From Xanthomonas arboricola pv. guizotiae (lineage in GTDB: Bacteria; Pseudomonadota; Gammaproteobacteria; Xanthomonadales; Xanthomonadaceae): a DNA stretch of 64,000 nt. The DNA lies in contig NZ_MDSK01000010.1 in assembly GCF_002940205.1 (NCBI RefSeq), positions 1 through 64,000 of the forward strand. Direction: 5' to 3'. The position numbers were made by a program, and so were the translations under genes. The notes beneath the pieces are model-generated. The model was given only the letters and a program-made list of their open reading frames with translations. It ran no database searches and was not told the DNA's origin. This document shows, piece by piece, positions 36,047-44,361 of this stretch. Within the stretch, counting starts at the first letter, position 1, and every line of letters starts with the position of its first letter.

Positions 36047-36793
36047 ATGCCCACGCTCCCCGTTTGCAACGCCTGCCGCGACGGCCAGGACTTTCCCACC
36101 GCGATCACCATGGCGTTCCAGCCGATCGTGGACGTGTCCACCCGCAGCATCTACGCCGGCGAGGCGCTGGTGCGCGGGCTCAACGGCGAATCGGCCGGGA
36201 GCATCCTGGCCGCCGTGGATGAGCGCAACCGCTACGCCTTCGACCAGGCCTGCCGCATCAAGGCGATCGAATGCGCCGCGCAGATCGCGCTGCCGGCCCT
36301 GTTGTCGATCAACTTCATGCCCAACGCGGTCTACAACCCCGAACACTGCCTGCGCGCCACGCTCTCGGCCACCGCGCAGTACGGCTGGCCGCTGGACGCC
36401 ATCATCTTCGAGGTCAGCGAACAGGAACACCTGGCCGAGCCGGCGCACCTGCTCGACATCATGCGCACCTATCAGGCGCGCGGCCTGAGGACCGCCATCG
36501 ACGACTTCGGCGCCGGCTATTCCGGCCTCGGCCTGCTGGCCGACTTCCAGCCGGACCTGCTCAAGCTGGACATCGCCCTGGTGCGCGGCATCGACGCCGA
36601 CCGCAGCCGCCAGGCCATCGTCCGCCACACCACCCGCATGTGCGAAGAACTCGGTATCGCCGTCATCGCCGAAGGCATCGAACACCCCGAGGAATACCGC
36701 ACCCTGCGCGACATCGGCATCCACCTGCAGCAAGGCTATCTGTTCGCCCGCCCGACGATCGGCCAGCTGCCGCAGGTGCACTGGCCGGAGTGA
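36047..36793 (+). CDS. EAL-domain c-di-GMP phosphodiesterase
   Basis: A 248-residue protein made almost entirely of one EAL domain. The catalytic set looks complete: EALVRG, SINFMPN, FEVSEQEHL, DDFGAGYSGLG, LLKLD, IAEGIEHPEE and QGYLFARP. This favours active hydrolysis of c-di-GMP to pGpG. The short N-terminus has CNACRDG, a possible metal or redox site, but no sensory domain. It should promote motility and virulence-type behaviour over biofilm. The gene is monocistronic and convergent with the next one. Confidence 0.9.
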   Translation: MPTLPVCNACRDGQDFPTAITMAFQPIVDVSTRSIYAGEALVRGLNGESAGSILAAVDERNRYAFDQACRIKAIECAAQIALPALLSINFMPNAVYNPEHCLRATLSATAQYGWPLDAIIFEVSEQEHLAEPAHLLDIMRTYQARGLRTAIDDFGAGYSGLGLLADFQPDLLKLDIALVRGIDADRSRQAIVRHTTRMCEELGIAVIAEGIEHPEEYRTLRDIGIHLQQGYLFARPTIGQLPQVHWPE

Positions 36794-36873
36794 GCGGGCG
36801 CTTGCGTATGCGCGAAGCAAGCGAACCGCCGCCCCCTCAGCACCCGAAGAACTCGAACAGCACGCAAGCCGCT

Positions 36874-36921
36874 TTCCCGAATCCCTATTCACGAATCCCG
36901 AATCCCGATTCCCTATTCCCC
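36874..36921. repeat. Degenerate short tandem repeat (CCCGATT / CCCGAAT units)
   Basis: Six or so imperfect copies of a 7-8-base unit (CCCGAATC, CCCGATTC, CCCTATTC) lie between two convergent genes and run into the 3' end of the flavoprotein gene. Similar GGGAATC arrays are frequent between Xanthomonas genes. No function is assigned. Confidence 0.7.
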
Positions 36922-38601
36922 AGCAAGCTCGGACGCCGGCACCGGGTTGGCCAGATGTGCCAGGTATTGATGGATCTGCGCGACCACCGCCGCGCCCTCG
37001 CCCACCGCCGCAGCCACGCGCTTGACCGAGCCGGCCCGCACATCGCCGATGGCGAACACGCCGGGGCGATTGGTTTCCAGCGGCAGACAGGCCGGTACGC
37101 CATCGCCGCGCGCGTTGCCGGTGACGACGAACCCGCGCTTGTCCATCTCCACGCATTCCTGCAACCAACCGGTGTTGGGGTCGGCGCCGACGAACAGGAA
37201 CAGATGCCGCAACTCCACCCGCGCGGTCTGCCCGTCGGCGCGCGTGCGCAGCATCGCCGCCTGCAACCCGCGCTCCGGATCGCCTTCCAGCGCGGACACC
37301 TCGGTGCCGGTGTGCAGCTGCACATTCGGCAGCGCGGCAATACGGTCGATCAGATATTGCGACATCGACGATTCCAGCCCTTCGCCGCGAATGATCAGGT
37401 GCAGCTCCTTCACCCGCGGCGCCAGGAACGCCACCGCCTGGCCGGCGGAATTGCCACCGCCCACCAGCGCCACCACGCCGCCCTCGCACAGCCGCGCTTC
37501 CACCGGCGAGGCCCAGTACGACACGCCATGGCCTTCGAAACGCTCCAGCCCGTCGATCTCCGGGCGCCGGTAGCGCGCCCCCGAAGCGACCACCACGGTG
37601 CTGGCCAGCAGCTGCTTGCCGTCGGCCAGATCCAGCTTCAGCGCACCATCGTCGCGCCCGCATTCCAGCGTGCCGGCCTCGATCGGAATCGCCAGCTCGG
37701 CACCGAATTTCAGCGCCTGATTGTAGGCGCGCCCGGCCAGCGCCTGGCCGGAAATGCCGGTGGGAAAGCCCAGATAGTTTTCGATGCGTGCCGAGGCGCC
37801 GGCCTGGCCGCCGATGGCGCGCTGGTCCAGCACCAGCACCGACAGGCCTTCGGAGGCCGCATACACCGCCGTGGCCAGACCGGCCGGGCCGGCGCCGACG
37901 ATGGCCACGTCATAGCGCTTGTGCGGGTCGATGTCCGGCGTCATGCCCAGGCAATGCGCCGCCTCGGCATCGCTGGGCTGGCGCAGCACCCGCCCGCTCG
38001 GGCACACCATCACCGGCAGTTCCTGCCCCTGGATGCCGAAGCGCTGCACCAATGCGCGGCCTTCCTCGTCGGAGGCATCGATCACCGTGTTCGGGTAACC
38101 GTTGCGGGTCAGGAAGCCCTGCAGCCGGGTCAGATGCGGATCGTCCGGCTCGCCGATCAACACCGAGCCCGAGGCATCGCCTTCGATCAGGCCGACGCGG
38201 CGCAGGATCAACGCGCGCATCACCACCTCGCCCACCTCCGCCGAGCTGATCATCAGCGCGCGCAGATGCGCGGTGTCGAACGGCAGCGCCAGGCAGCCCT
38301 GCGGCCCGGCACGCCCTCCGGCCAGCGATGCGCGCCCGGCCAACTGACTGACCTCGCCGGTGAACTGCCCGGGCGTATGCGAGGTGACCGGCTTTTCGTT
38401 GCCCAGCCCGTCGCGCCGTACCACTTCGATGGCGCCTTCCAGCACCACCCACACCGGCGCGTGCGCATCGCCCACCTCGAAGACGATCTCGCCCGCATCG
38501 AAACGCTGCGCCGGCCCGCTGGCAAACCGCCGCGTGATCGCCAATTGGCCCGGGTCCAGCTCGGGAAACATCTGATGGTGGCGGGTATCGGCCAGGGACA
38601 T
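36913..38601 (-). CDS. Cyclic-nucleotide-binding / thioredoxin-reductase-like flavoprotein
   Basis: A 562-residue fusion. Residues ~10-125 form a CRP-like cNMP-binding domain ('GEIVFEVGDAHAPVWVVLEG'). Residues ~145-215 are a thioredoxin-like segment. From ~225 a pyridine-nucleotide flavoprotein follows, with 'YDVAIVGAGPAGLATAVYA' for FAD, 'VVALVGGGNSAGQAVAFLA' for NAD(P)H and 'PGVFAIGDVRAGSVKRVAAA' at the C-terminus. The CxxC of true thioredoxin reductase is replaced by YWASPVEARLC, so it is not a classical TrxB; this is usual in the fusion family. The physiological substrate is unknown. The start at 38601 begins the cNMP domain region. Confidence 0.82.
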   Translation of the reverse strand: MSLADTRHHQMFPELDPGQLAITRRFASGPAQRFDAGEIVFEVGDAHAPVWVVLEGAIEVVRRDGLGNEKPVTSHTPGQFTGEVSQLAGRASLAGGRAGPQGCLALPFDTAHLRALMISSAEVGEVVMRALILRRVGLIEGDASGSVLIGEPDDPHLTRLQGFLTRNGYPNTVIDASDEEGRALVQRFGIQGQELPVMVCPSGRVLRQPSDAEAAHCLGMTPDIDPHKRYDVAIVGAGPAGLATAVYAASEGLSVLVLDQRAIGGQAGASARIENYLGFPTGISGQALAGRAYNQALKFGAELAIPIEAGTLECGRDDGALKLDLADGKQLLASTVVVASGARYRRPEIDGLERFEGHGVSYWASPVEARLCEGGVVALVGGGNSAGQAVAFLAPRVKELHLIIRGEGLESSMSQYLIDRIAALPNVQLHTGTEVSALEGDPERGLQAAMLRTRADGQTARVELRHLFLFVGADPNTGWLQECVEMDKRGFVVTGNARGDGVPACLPLETNRPGVFAIGDVRAGSVKRVAAAVGEGAAVVAQIHQYLAHLANPVPASELAGE

Positions 38602-38996
38602 GGAGTGGCGACGCTGAGGGGGGAGTACATGCAAGCATGGCCAGCCGTGAGGGTGATGGCAATCATCCGAACGGGCCATGCCGGGCGCGACAGGGCGCGC
38701 ATGCATAAGCAGCACGCTCGGGCAAACCAGTGCGGTGTTTGCGCAGGCACCGCGCGTCAGGCGGGTGACGGTGGTACCGCACGCTCAGCACGGTGAGCGA
38801 CACAATCAGTCGCAACCGTGGGCGCAGCAGGTGGCCGACCTAGCTGCTGCGCTGGCGGCCAAGCGAACACGGCCCTGGACCCGCACAGCGTACGCAGCAC
38901 TCGAACGCTTCGGTTGCTCCGGTTGCTGCTGTTACTCCCGTTGCTCGGTTGCTCCGCAGCACGCCGACAAGCGTGCGCCATGTTGTGTCAGCCACG
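38602..38996. other. 395-bp intergenic stretch, no gene seen
   Basis: It lies between the flavoprotein start and the alkB end, both minus strand. A short imperfect tandem of CGGTTGCTC units occurs at about 38911-38960. Frames here are short, lack start context and are rejected as genes. It should contain the flavoprotein promoter. Confidence 0.5.
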
Positions 38997-39626
38997 CTAC
39001 GGTTGTGCCGGCTCCCAGTGCGGCCCGTGCCAGCCGGCGGCCATGCGCTCGGCCGGGCGCACGCGAAACACCACGCTGATGCGCTCGCCCACCGCACGTG
39101 CGGTCTTGGCGATGCCGTGCTCGTGGCTCAGTTGCGAGGCATGGCTCATCGCCAGCAGGCTGCCGGGCGCCAGCTCCACACCGATCGCACGCGTATTGCC
39201 GTCCTTTGCGCGCAGCTGCATCCGCCGCGTCCCGCCCAGCGACACCAATGCAATCGGATACGGCGCCAGCAGCGTCTGCAGCTTGTCGTGATGCATCGCC
39301 ACGCTGTCGCGGCCATCGCGATACAGATTCAGGCCCACCGCGTTGTACGGCGCAGGCAGCACGCCCTGCACCGCATCGAGCAGCGCCTGCAACGGCAGCC
39401 CGGGCGGCAGCGGTGCATCCAGCCGATACGAGGCCAGCAGGCGCGGCACCTCCACCACACGGTCGTACATCTCGCGGCGCTGGCTGCGCCAGTCGGTCGC
39501 CTGGCGCAACGCGGCAAAGCACTGCTGCGCCACGGCAGGCGCCAGCAGCTGCGGCCAGTAGCGCACGCCGCCCTGCGTATCGTGCAGCAGCTGCACGGGC
39601 GCGGTGGGAGTATCGAACAGATCCAT
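38997..39626 (-). CDS. alkB: AlkB-type 2-oxoglutarate/Fe(II) dioxygenase (DNA dealkylase)
   Basis: A 209-residue AlkB homologue. The nucleotide-recognition lid comes first ('VPRLLASYRLDAPLPPGLPL'). The double-stranded beta-helix has the iron ligands HxD at His112-Asp114 (MHHDKLQ) and a distal His in SHEHGIAK. The 2-oxoglutarate Arg residues are in ERISVVFRVR (R182, R188). It should oxidatively remove 1-methyladenine and 3-methylcytosine lesions from DNA or RNA. It is single and divergent from the GH92 gene. Confidence 0.9.
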   Translation of the reverse strand: MDLFDTPTAPVQLLHDTQGGVRYWPQLLAPAVAQQCFAALRQATDWRSQRREMYDRVVEVPRLLASYRLDAPLPPGLPLQALLDAVQGVLPAPYNAVGLNLYRDGRDSVAMHHDKLQTLLAPYPIALVSLGGTRRMQLRAKDGNTRAIGVELAPGSLLAMSHASQLSHEHGIAKTARAVGERISVVFRVRPAERMAAGWHGPHWEPAQP

Positions 39627-39936
39627 CCGGGTGATATGCGGACGGTTCGCGCGATTTCAGCAGCCCGGCGTTGCGATTGCCCGCAGCCGAAGCCCCGCAT
39701 TCGCACGCTCTCTCGCAGCTGCTGGCATTGCGCTCGTTCCGTGCAGAAAGGCGACCGCTCTGCGCACCCGCTGTCTCCTGCGCGCAACGCCGGCAACCTC
39801 TCATGGACAAGCGAACGCATCACCGCCGCCCGCCGCGCACGGGTTAGCAAGCTCAACGATGCAGGCATGGACGTCATGCGATCAGGCCCGACAGCTGTGC
39901 TACGGTCCGGCGCTGCATCCGCCTGGAACCGTTCGC
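39627..39936. other. 310-bp divergent intergenic region, no gene seen
   Basis: It contains the promoters of alkB (minus) and the GH92 gene (plus), but no convincing -35/-10 boxes, operator or small gene could be identified. Confidence 0.4.
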
Positions 39937-42291
39937 ATGCAGCATCGCTCAATCGCCTTCTCTCCCCTGCGTTGGCTGGCGCTGCTTGCCGCCTGCGTCA
40001 GCTTTGCCGGCAACGCGGCGCCACGTGGGGACGACGCGGGTTTCAGCGCGGTCGACCCGTTGATCGGCACCGGTGGCGAAGGCCACACCTATCCCGGCGC
40101 CACGTTGCCGTTTGGCATGGTGCAGCTGAGCCCGGACACGCAGATCAAGCCGCGCAAGGAGGCCTATGGCTGGGCCGCCGGTTACCGGCATGGCGACAGC
40201 ACGATTGTCGGTTTCTCGCACACGCACTTTTCCGGCTCCGGGCATTCGGACCTGGGCGATGTGCTGCTGATGCCGCAGACCGGACAGGTCAGACTCGAAC
40301 GCGGCGACGCCGCCACGCCGGGTAGCGGCTACACCGCGCAGTTCGACCATGCCAGCGAGCAGGCGCAACCCGGCTATTACGCGGTGACCTTGAAAGACCG
40401 CAACATCCGCGCAGAACTCACCGCCAGTGCGCGGGTGGGCGTGCATCGCTACACCTTCCCCAAGGGCACGCCGGCGCATGTGCTGGTGGACCTGCGCACC
40501 AGCCTGTACGACTACCCCGGCAAGGTGCAGTGGTCGCGGCTGCGCGTACGCGGCGATGGCACCGTGACCGGCTTTCGCGAAACCCGCGGCTGGGCACCCG
40601 GCCGCCAGCTGTACTTCGCCATGCGCTTCTCCCGCCCGCTCACCGCCACCCAATTGCACGACACCGAGCAGGACGTCCCGTACAAGGGCTTTCCGCCGCC
40701 GGGCGAGAAGAACCCCGCGCAGCGCGCACAGATCGAAGGCCGGCAGCTGGTCGGCGTGTTCGACGTTGCCAACGATGGCACGCCGCTGGTGGTCAAGCTT
40801 GCGCTGTCGCCGGTCAGCGAGGCCGGCGCCATCGCCAATCTGGATGCCGAGGTGCCCGATTTCGATTTCGACCGCGTGCGCGCCGATGCGCGCGCGCAGT
40901 GGACACAGGCACTGTCGGCGATCGATGCGCAAGGCACGCCGCAACAGCGCACCCAGCTCTACACCGCGCTGTATCACACCCTGCTCGGCCCCACCCTGTT
41001 CATGGACAGCGATGGCCAGTACCGCGGGCCGGACAACGCCGTGCATCAGGCGCATGGCTGGACCAACTACTCCACCTTCTCGCTCTGGGATACCTACCGC
41101 GCCCTGCATCCAATGCTGACCCTGGTGCAGCCGCCGCAACGCAGCAGCGACATGGTCAACTCGCTGCTCGCCTCGCGCCGCGAGAGCGCCTACGGCATCC
41201 TGCCCGTCTGGGCGTTCCACGGCCTGGAAACCTGGTGCATGATCGGCTACCACGCCGTGCCGGTCATCGCCGATGCCTACATGAAAGGCATCGGCGGCTT
41301 CGATGCCGACGAAGCGCTCGATGCCATGGTCGCCAGCGCCAACTACGGCCCCTACGACGGCATCGCGCAGTACCGCGAGCTGGGCTACGTGCCCATCGAC
41401 GAAGAAGGCGAAGCCGCGTCCAAGACGCTGGAATACGCCTTCGACGACTGGACCATCGCGCGCATGGCCGACAAGCTCGGCAAGCCCGCCATCGCCGCGG
41501 AGTTCAGCAAGCGCGCTAGCAACTGGAAGCACGCCTTCGATCCCGCTACAGGCTACATGCGTGCACGCACGCGTGCCGGCAACTTCCGCGAACCATTCGA
41601 TCCATCCACTAGCGGCTACGGCAGCGACTACACCGAAGGCAATGCCTGGCAATACTCCTGGTATGTGCCGCAGGATGTCGCCGGGCTTGCCGCCGCACAT
41701 GGCGGCGACGACAAGCTGCTGGCGCGCCTGGATGCGGTGTTCGATGCCAAGGTCGACCCCAAGGTGTTCGCGCATATGGAAGACATCACCGGCCTGATCG
41801 GCTGGTACGCGCACGGCAACGAACCCAGCCACCATGTCGCCTATCTGTACGCCTACGCCGGCCAGCCCTGGCGCACCCAGGCGCGGCTGACCCAGATCAT
41901 GGACACCCAGTATCACGCCGGCCCCGAAGGCCTGGCCGGCAACGACGATCTCGGCCAGATGTCGGCCTGGTACGTGTTCACCACGCTGGGCTTCTATCCG
42001 GTGGCACCGGGCAGCAACCAGTACATCATCGGCCGCCCGTTCCTGCCGCGCGCCACGCTCAGGCTGCCCAATGGCAAGCGCTTCAGCGTGATCGCCGATG
42101 GCCTGAGCAAGGCGCGCAGCTACGTCGGCAGCGCCACCCTCAACGGCCAGCCGCTGACCCGCGCCTACCTCACGCACGAAGAAATTCAGGCCGGCGGCGA
42201 ACTGCGCTTCCGCATGCAGGCCACGCCGAACACGCAATGGGCCACCGATCCGGCGCAGCGGCCGTATTCGATGTCGACGCAGACGCGCTGA
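39937..42291 (+). CDS. GH92 family alpha-mannosidase, secreted
   Basis: A 784-residue protein with a signal peptide (WLALLAACVSFAGNAA). The GH92 hallmark blocks are all present: 'DPLIGTGGEGHTYPGATLPF' at the N-terminus, 'FSHTHFSGSGHSDLGD', 'EEGEAASKTLEYAFDDW', and 'HGNEPSHHVAYLYAYAG' with the acid/base region. GH92 enzymes are calcium-dependent exo-mannosidases acting on alpha-1,2/1,3-linked mannose, often from N-glycans, in the periplasm. The start at 39937 begins the leader; the longer in-frame extension has no signal character. Its stop is one base from the convergent DUF429 gene. Confidence 0.9.
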   Translation: MQHRSIAFSPLRWLALLAACVSFAGNAAPRGDDAGFSAVDPLIGTGGEGHTYPGATLPFGMVQLSPDTQIKPRKEAYGWAAGYRHGDSTIVGFSHTHFSGSGHSDLGDVLLMPQTGQVRLERGDAATPGSGYTAQFDHASEQAQPGYYAVTLKDRNIRAELTASARVGVHRYTFPKGTPAHVLVDLRTSLYDYPGKVQWSRLRVRGDGTVTGFRETRGWAPGRQLYFAMRFSRPLTATQLHDTEQDVPYKGFPPPGEKNPAQRAQIEGRQLVGVFDVANDGTPLVVKLALSPVSEAGAIANLDAEVPDFDFDRVRADARAQWTQALSAIDAQGTPQQRTQLYTALYHTLLGPTLFMDSDGQYRGPDNAVHQAHGWTNYSTFSLWDTYRALHPMLTLVQPPQRSSDMVNSLLASRRESAYGILPVWAFHGLETWCMIGYHAVPVIADAYMKGIGGFDADEALDAMVASANYGPYDGIAQYRELGYVPIDEEGEAASKTLEYAFDDWTIARMADKLGKPAIAAEFSKRASNWKHAFDPATGYMRARTRAGNFREPFDPSTSGYGSDYTEGNAWQYSWYVPQDVAGLAAAHGGDDKLLARLDAVFDAKVDPKVFAHMEDITGLIGWYAHGNEPSHHVAYLYAYAGQPWRTQARLTQIMDTQYHAGPEGLAGNDDLGQMSAWYVFTTLGFYPVAPGSNQYIIGRPFLPRATLRLPNGKRFSVIADGLSKARSYVGSATLNGQPLTRAYLTHEEIQAGGELRFRMQATPNTQWATDPAQRPYSMSTQTR

Positions 42292-42292
42292 G

Positions 42293-43000
42293 TCAGTAGT
42301 GGATGCCCATGCGTAGCCCGCAGGCATCACGCTCCACCACCGCCGGCAGGCTGCCGGCGGTACCTGCGGCAATGCGCTGCGCGCTCCAGCAGGCCACCAG
42401 GGCATCGAGCACATCGTCCGGCTTGGCCAGCGCACGCGGCACGCGCTCCAGCAACGCGGCCACCTGCCTGGCGCCATAGCACTGGCCCAGCAAGGCGGCG
42501 CGCTGTTGGTGGCCCGCACTGCTCTTCTTGCCCGCCGCCAGGCCGTGCCCGCCGGCGAGCACGGCGAACGACACCTCCGGGTGCACCTCGAACACGCGCT
42601 CCGCCCACGCCGGATCGGCGCGCAAGGCATCGTCCCAGGCGCGAATCTTCGACAGCAGCGCAAACGACTGCACCCCAAAGCCACGCTGCCCGTCGTGGTC
42701 CAGCACCCGATGCAACGCAGACGCTTCTACCTGCGTGGGTGCATGCAGCATGCCGCGCAAGGGCGCGGCAAAGATGCTGGATGCGCGGCGCCCACCCACA
42801 AAGCGCCGCGCCTGCACATCCGCAGCGCGTGGCGCGTGCTCGCTCAGACCGATCGGAATGTCCACGCCCAGCACAGCGACGTCGCTCAATGCGCTCGCCA
42901 CCGCGGCCACCGTAGTGTAGCCGGCAAACTGCAATCCATCGCCGGCCTGCCACACCGCCAGCCAGCCGCTGCCGGCGCCATCGATCCCTACACACTGCAT
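42293..43000 (-). CDS. DUF429 (predicted RNase H-like) protein
   Basis: A 235-residue protein beginning '[20 protein letters not shown]', an RNase H-like nucleotide-binding start typical of DUF429. Other family blocks are '[12 protein letters not shown]', '[12 protein letters not shown]', '[15 protein letters not shown]' and '[15 protein letters not shown]'. Acidic residues in the first and last of these would form a metal site. The biological role is unknown. Convergent with the GH92 gene with a one-base gap, so neither transcript has room for its own terminator. Confidence 0.8.
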   Translation of the reverse strand: MQCVGIDGAGSGWLAVWQAGDGLQFAGYTTVAAVASALSDVAVLGVDIPIGLSEHAPRAADVQARRFVGGRRASSIFAAPLRGMLHAPTQVEASALHRVLDHDGQRGFGVQSFALLSKIRAWDDALRADPAWAERVFEVHPEVSFAVLAGGHGLAAGKKSSAGHQQRAALLGQCYGARQVAALLERVPRALAKPDDVLDALVACWSAQRIAAGTAGSLPAVVERDACGLRMGIHY

Positions 43001-43184
43001 TGCGGTCCTCCCGGTCGTGGCCTGCGTGCACGGCGCAGCAGCACCGCACGCGCGCCATCTGCGTGGCGCGTTCACATCATGCACAACATTCGTTCACCCG
43101 CACGCATCGCCGTGGTTTCCAGACTGCACTGCATCGGCCGCAGCACGCTGCGGCCCTGCCATCCCCCACTGCAGGAGCCAGCGC

Positions 43185-44087
43185 ATGTCCAGCACCAAGA
43201 ACCAGTATGAAATGCAGAACCCGCTCACCCAGTTTCCGCAGCCCAGGTTCCCCGAGCAGACCCAGGAAGCGCCGGGCACCATCCATGCATTGCAGCCCAA
43301 GGCCGACCACGGCGAGCAGAGCTACCAGGGCTTCGGCCGCCTGAAGGGCCGCAAGGCGCTGATCACCGGCGCCGACTCGGGCATCGGCCGCGCCACTGCG
43401 ATCGCCTATTCGCGCGAAGGCGCGGACATCGTGCTCAATTATCTGCCGGAAGAAGAACAGGACGCTGCGGAGGTGGTGAAGTTGATCGAGGCCGAAGGCC
43501 GCAAGGCGATCAGCATCCCCGGTGATCTCAAGGATGAGGCTTTCTGCAACCAGTTGGTCGCACGCGCGGTCAAGGAGCTTGGCGGGCTGGATCTGCTGGT
43601 CAATATCGCCGGCAAGCAGACCGCGGTGAAAGACATCGCCGACATCACCACCGAGCAGTTCGACGCCACCTACAAGACCAACGTGTACGCGATGTTCTGG
43701 CTGTGCAAGGCGGCCATCCCGCACCTGCCGCCGGGCGCATCCATCATCAACACCGGCTCGATCCAGTCCTACCAGCCCTCGCCGACGCTGCTGGACTACG
43801 CGTCCACCAAGGCGGCCATCGTCAACTTCACCAAGGGCCTGGCCCAGCAGGTCGCCGAGAAGGGCATCCGCGTCAACGCGGTCGCCCCCGGCCCGGTGTG
43901 GACCCCGCTGCAACCCAGCGGTGGCCAGCCGCCGGAAAAGATTCCCGACTTCGGCTCGGAAACCCCGCTCAAGCGTGCCGGCCAGCCGGTGGAGATGGCG
44001 CCGCTGTATGTGATCCTGGCTTCGCAAGAGTCCAGCTACGTCACTGGCGAAGTATTCGGTGCCACCGGCGGCTTGCTGCTGTCCTGA
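43185..44087 (+). CDS. SDR family oxidoreductase (general-stress type)
   Basis: A 300-residue short-chain dehydrogenase. The Rossmann motif is '[20 protein letters not shown]', then 'LVNIAGKQ' (NAG-like), the catalytic Ser in '[12 protein letters not shown]' and YxxxK in '[13 protein letters not shown]'. The ~45-residue N-terminal extension ([20 protein letters not shown]) is characteristic of the YhdF/YdaD (GSP39) branch, which responds to general or osmotic stress. The substrate is unknown. The start at 43185 is chosen because this extension begins there. A strong terminator follows. Confidence 0.9.
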   Translation: MSSTKNQYEMQNPLTQFPQPRFPEQTQEAPGTIHALQPKADHGEQSYQGFGRLKGRKALITGADSGIGRATAIAYSREGADIVLNYLPEEEQDAAEVVKLIEAEGRKAISIPGDLKDEAFCNQLVARAVKELGGLDLLVNIAGKQTAVKDIADITTEQFDATYKTNVYAMFWLCKAAIPHLPPGASIINTGSIQSYQPSPTLLDYASTKAAIVNFTKGLAQQVAEKGIRVNAVAPGPVWTPLQPSGGQPPEKIPDFGSETPLKRAGQPVEMAPLYVILASQESSYVTGEVFGATGGLLLS

Positions 44088-44115
44088 GTTAGCTTAAAGC
44101 GCGCTTCCAACGTCA

Positions 44116-44182
44116 CGCCACCAGAACCCTGCCGATCGCTGCACGCGCAGCGGTCCGCAGGGTGTTGCTCGGTGGCGTTTTT
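44116..44182 (+). terminator. Two-level stem terminator after the SDR gene
   Basis: The outer stem CGCCACC (44116-44122) / GGTGGCG (44171-44177) encloses an inner stem ACCCTGC (44126-44132) / GCAGGGT (44157-44163). It is followed at once by TTTTT. It lies 29 bases past the SDR stop codon and is a good intrinsic terminator. Confidence 0.8.
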
Positions 44183-44280
44183 GGTATTGGCGGCAGTCTC
44201 GAATGCTGATGCATCAGCAAGACCGAACCGCAAGGTAGTTCGACCAGCTACGCAGAGACGGCTTCGATCATGCGAAGCTT

Positions 44281-44326
44281 CCCTTCTCCCACCGGGAGAA
44301 GGTGCCCGAAGGGCGGATGAGGGTAC
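44281..44326 (+). repeat. Intergenic REP-like repeat, copy 1
   Basis: CCCTTCTCCC followed by GGGAGAAGG forms a hairpin, then 'TGCCCGAAGGGCGGATGAGG' and GTAC. The same unit is found at 46078-46128 and, inverted and degenerate, at 46212-46252. These flank the GH30 gene. It is a widespread repeat in Xanthomonas and other gammaproteobacterial genomes. Confidence 0.8.
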
Positions 44327-44361
44327 GCAATCTCTACCAAAGCTCCGCCCACAGTCCGCGC

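Noticed and set aside
36874..36921. CRISPR-like array in the short repeats between the EAL gene and the flavoprotein gene
   Set aside because: Units are 7-8 bases, imperfect and without spacers; there are no cas genes in the window.
39949..42684. A 911-codon minus-strand frame opposite GH92
   Set aside because: No motif; the plus strand has all GH92 blocks.
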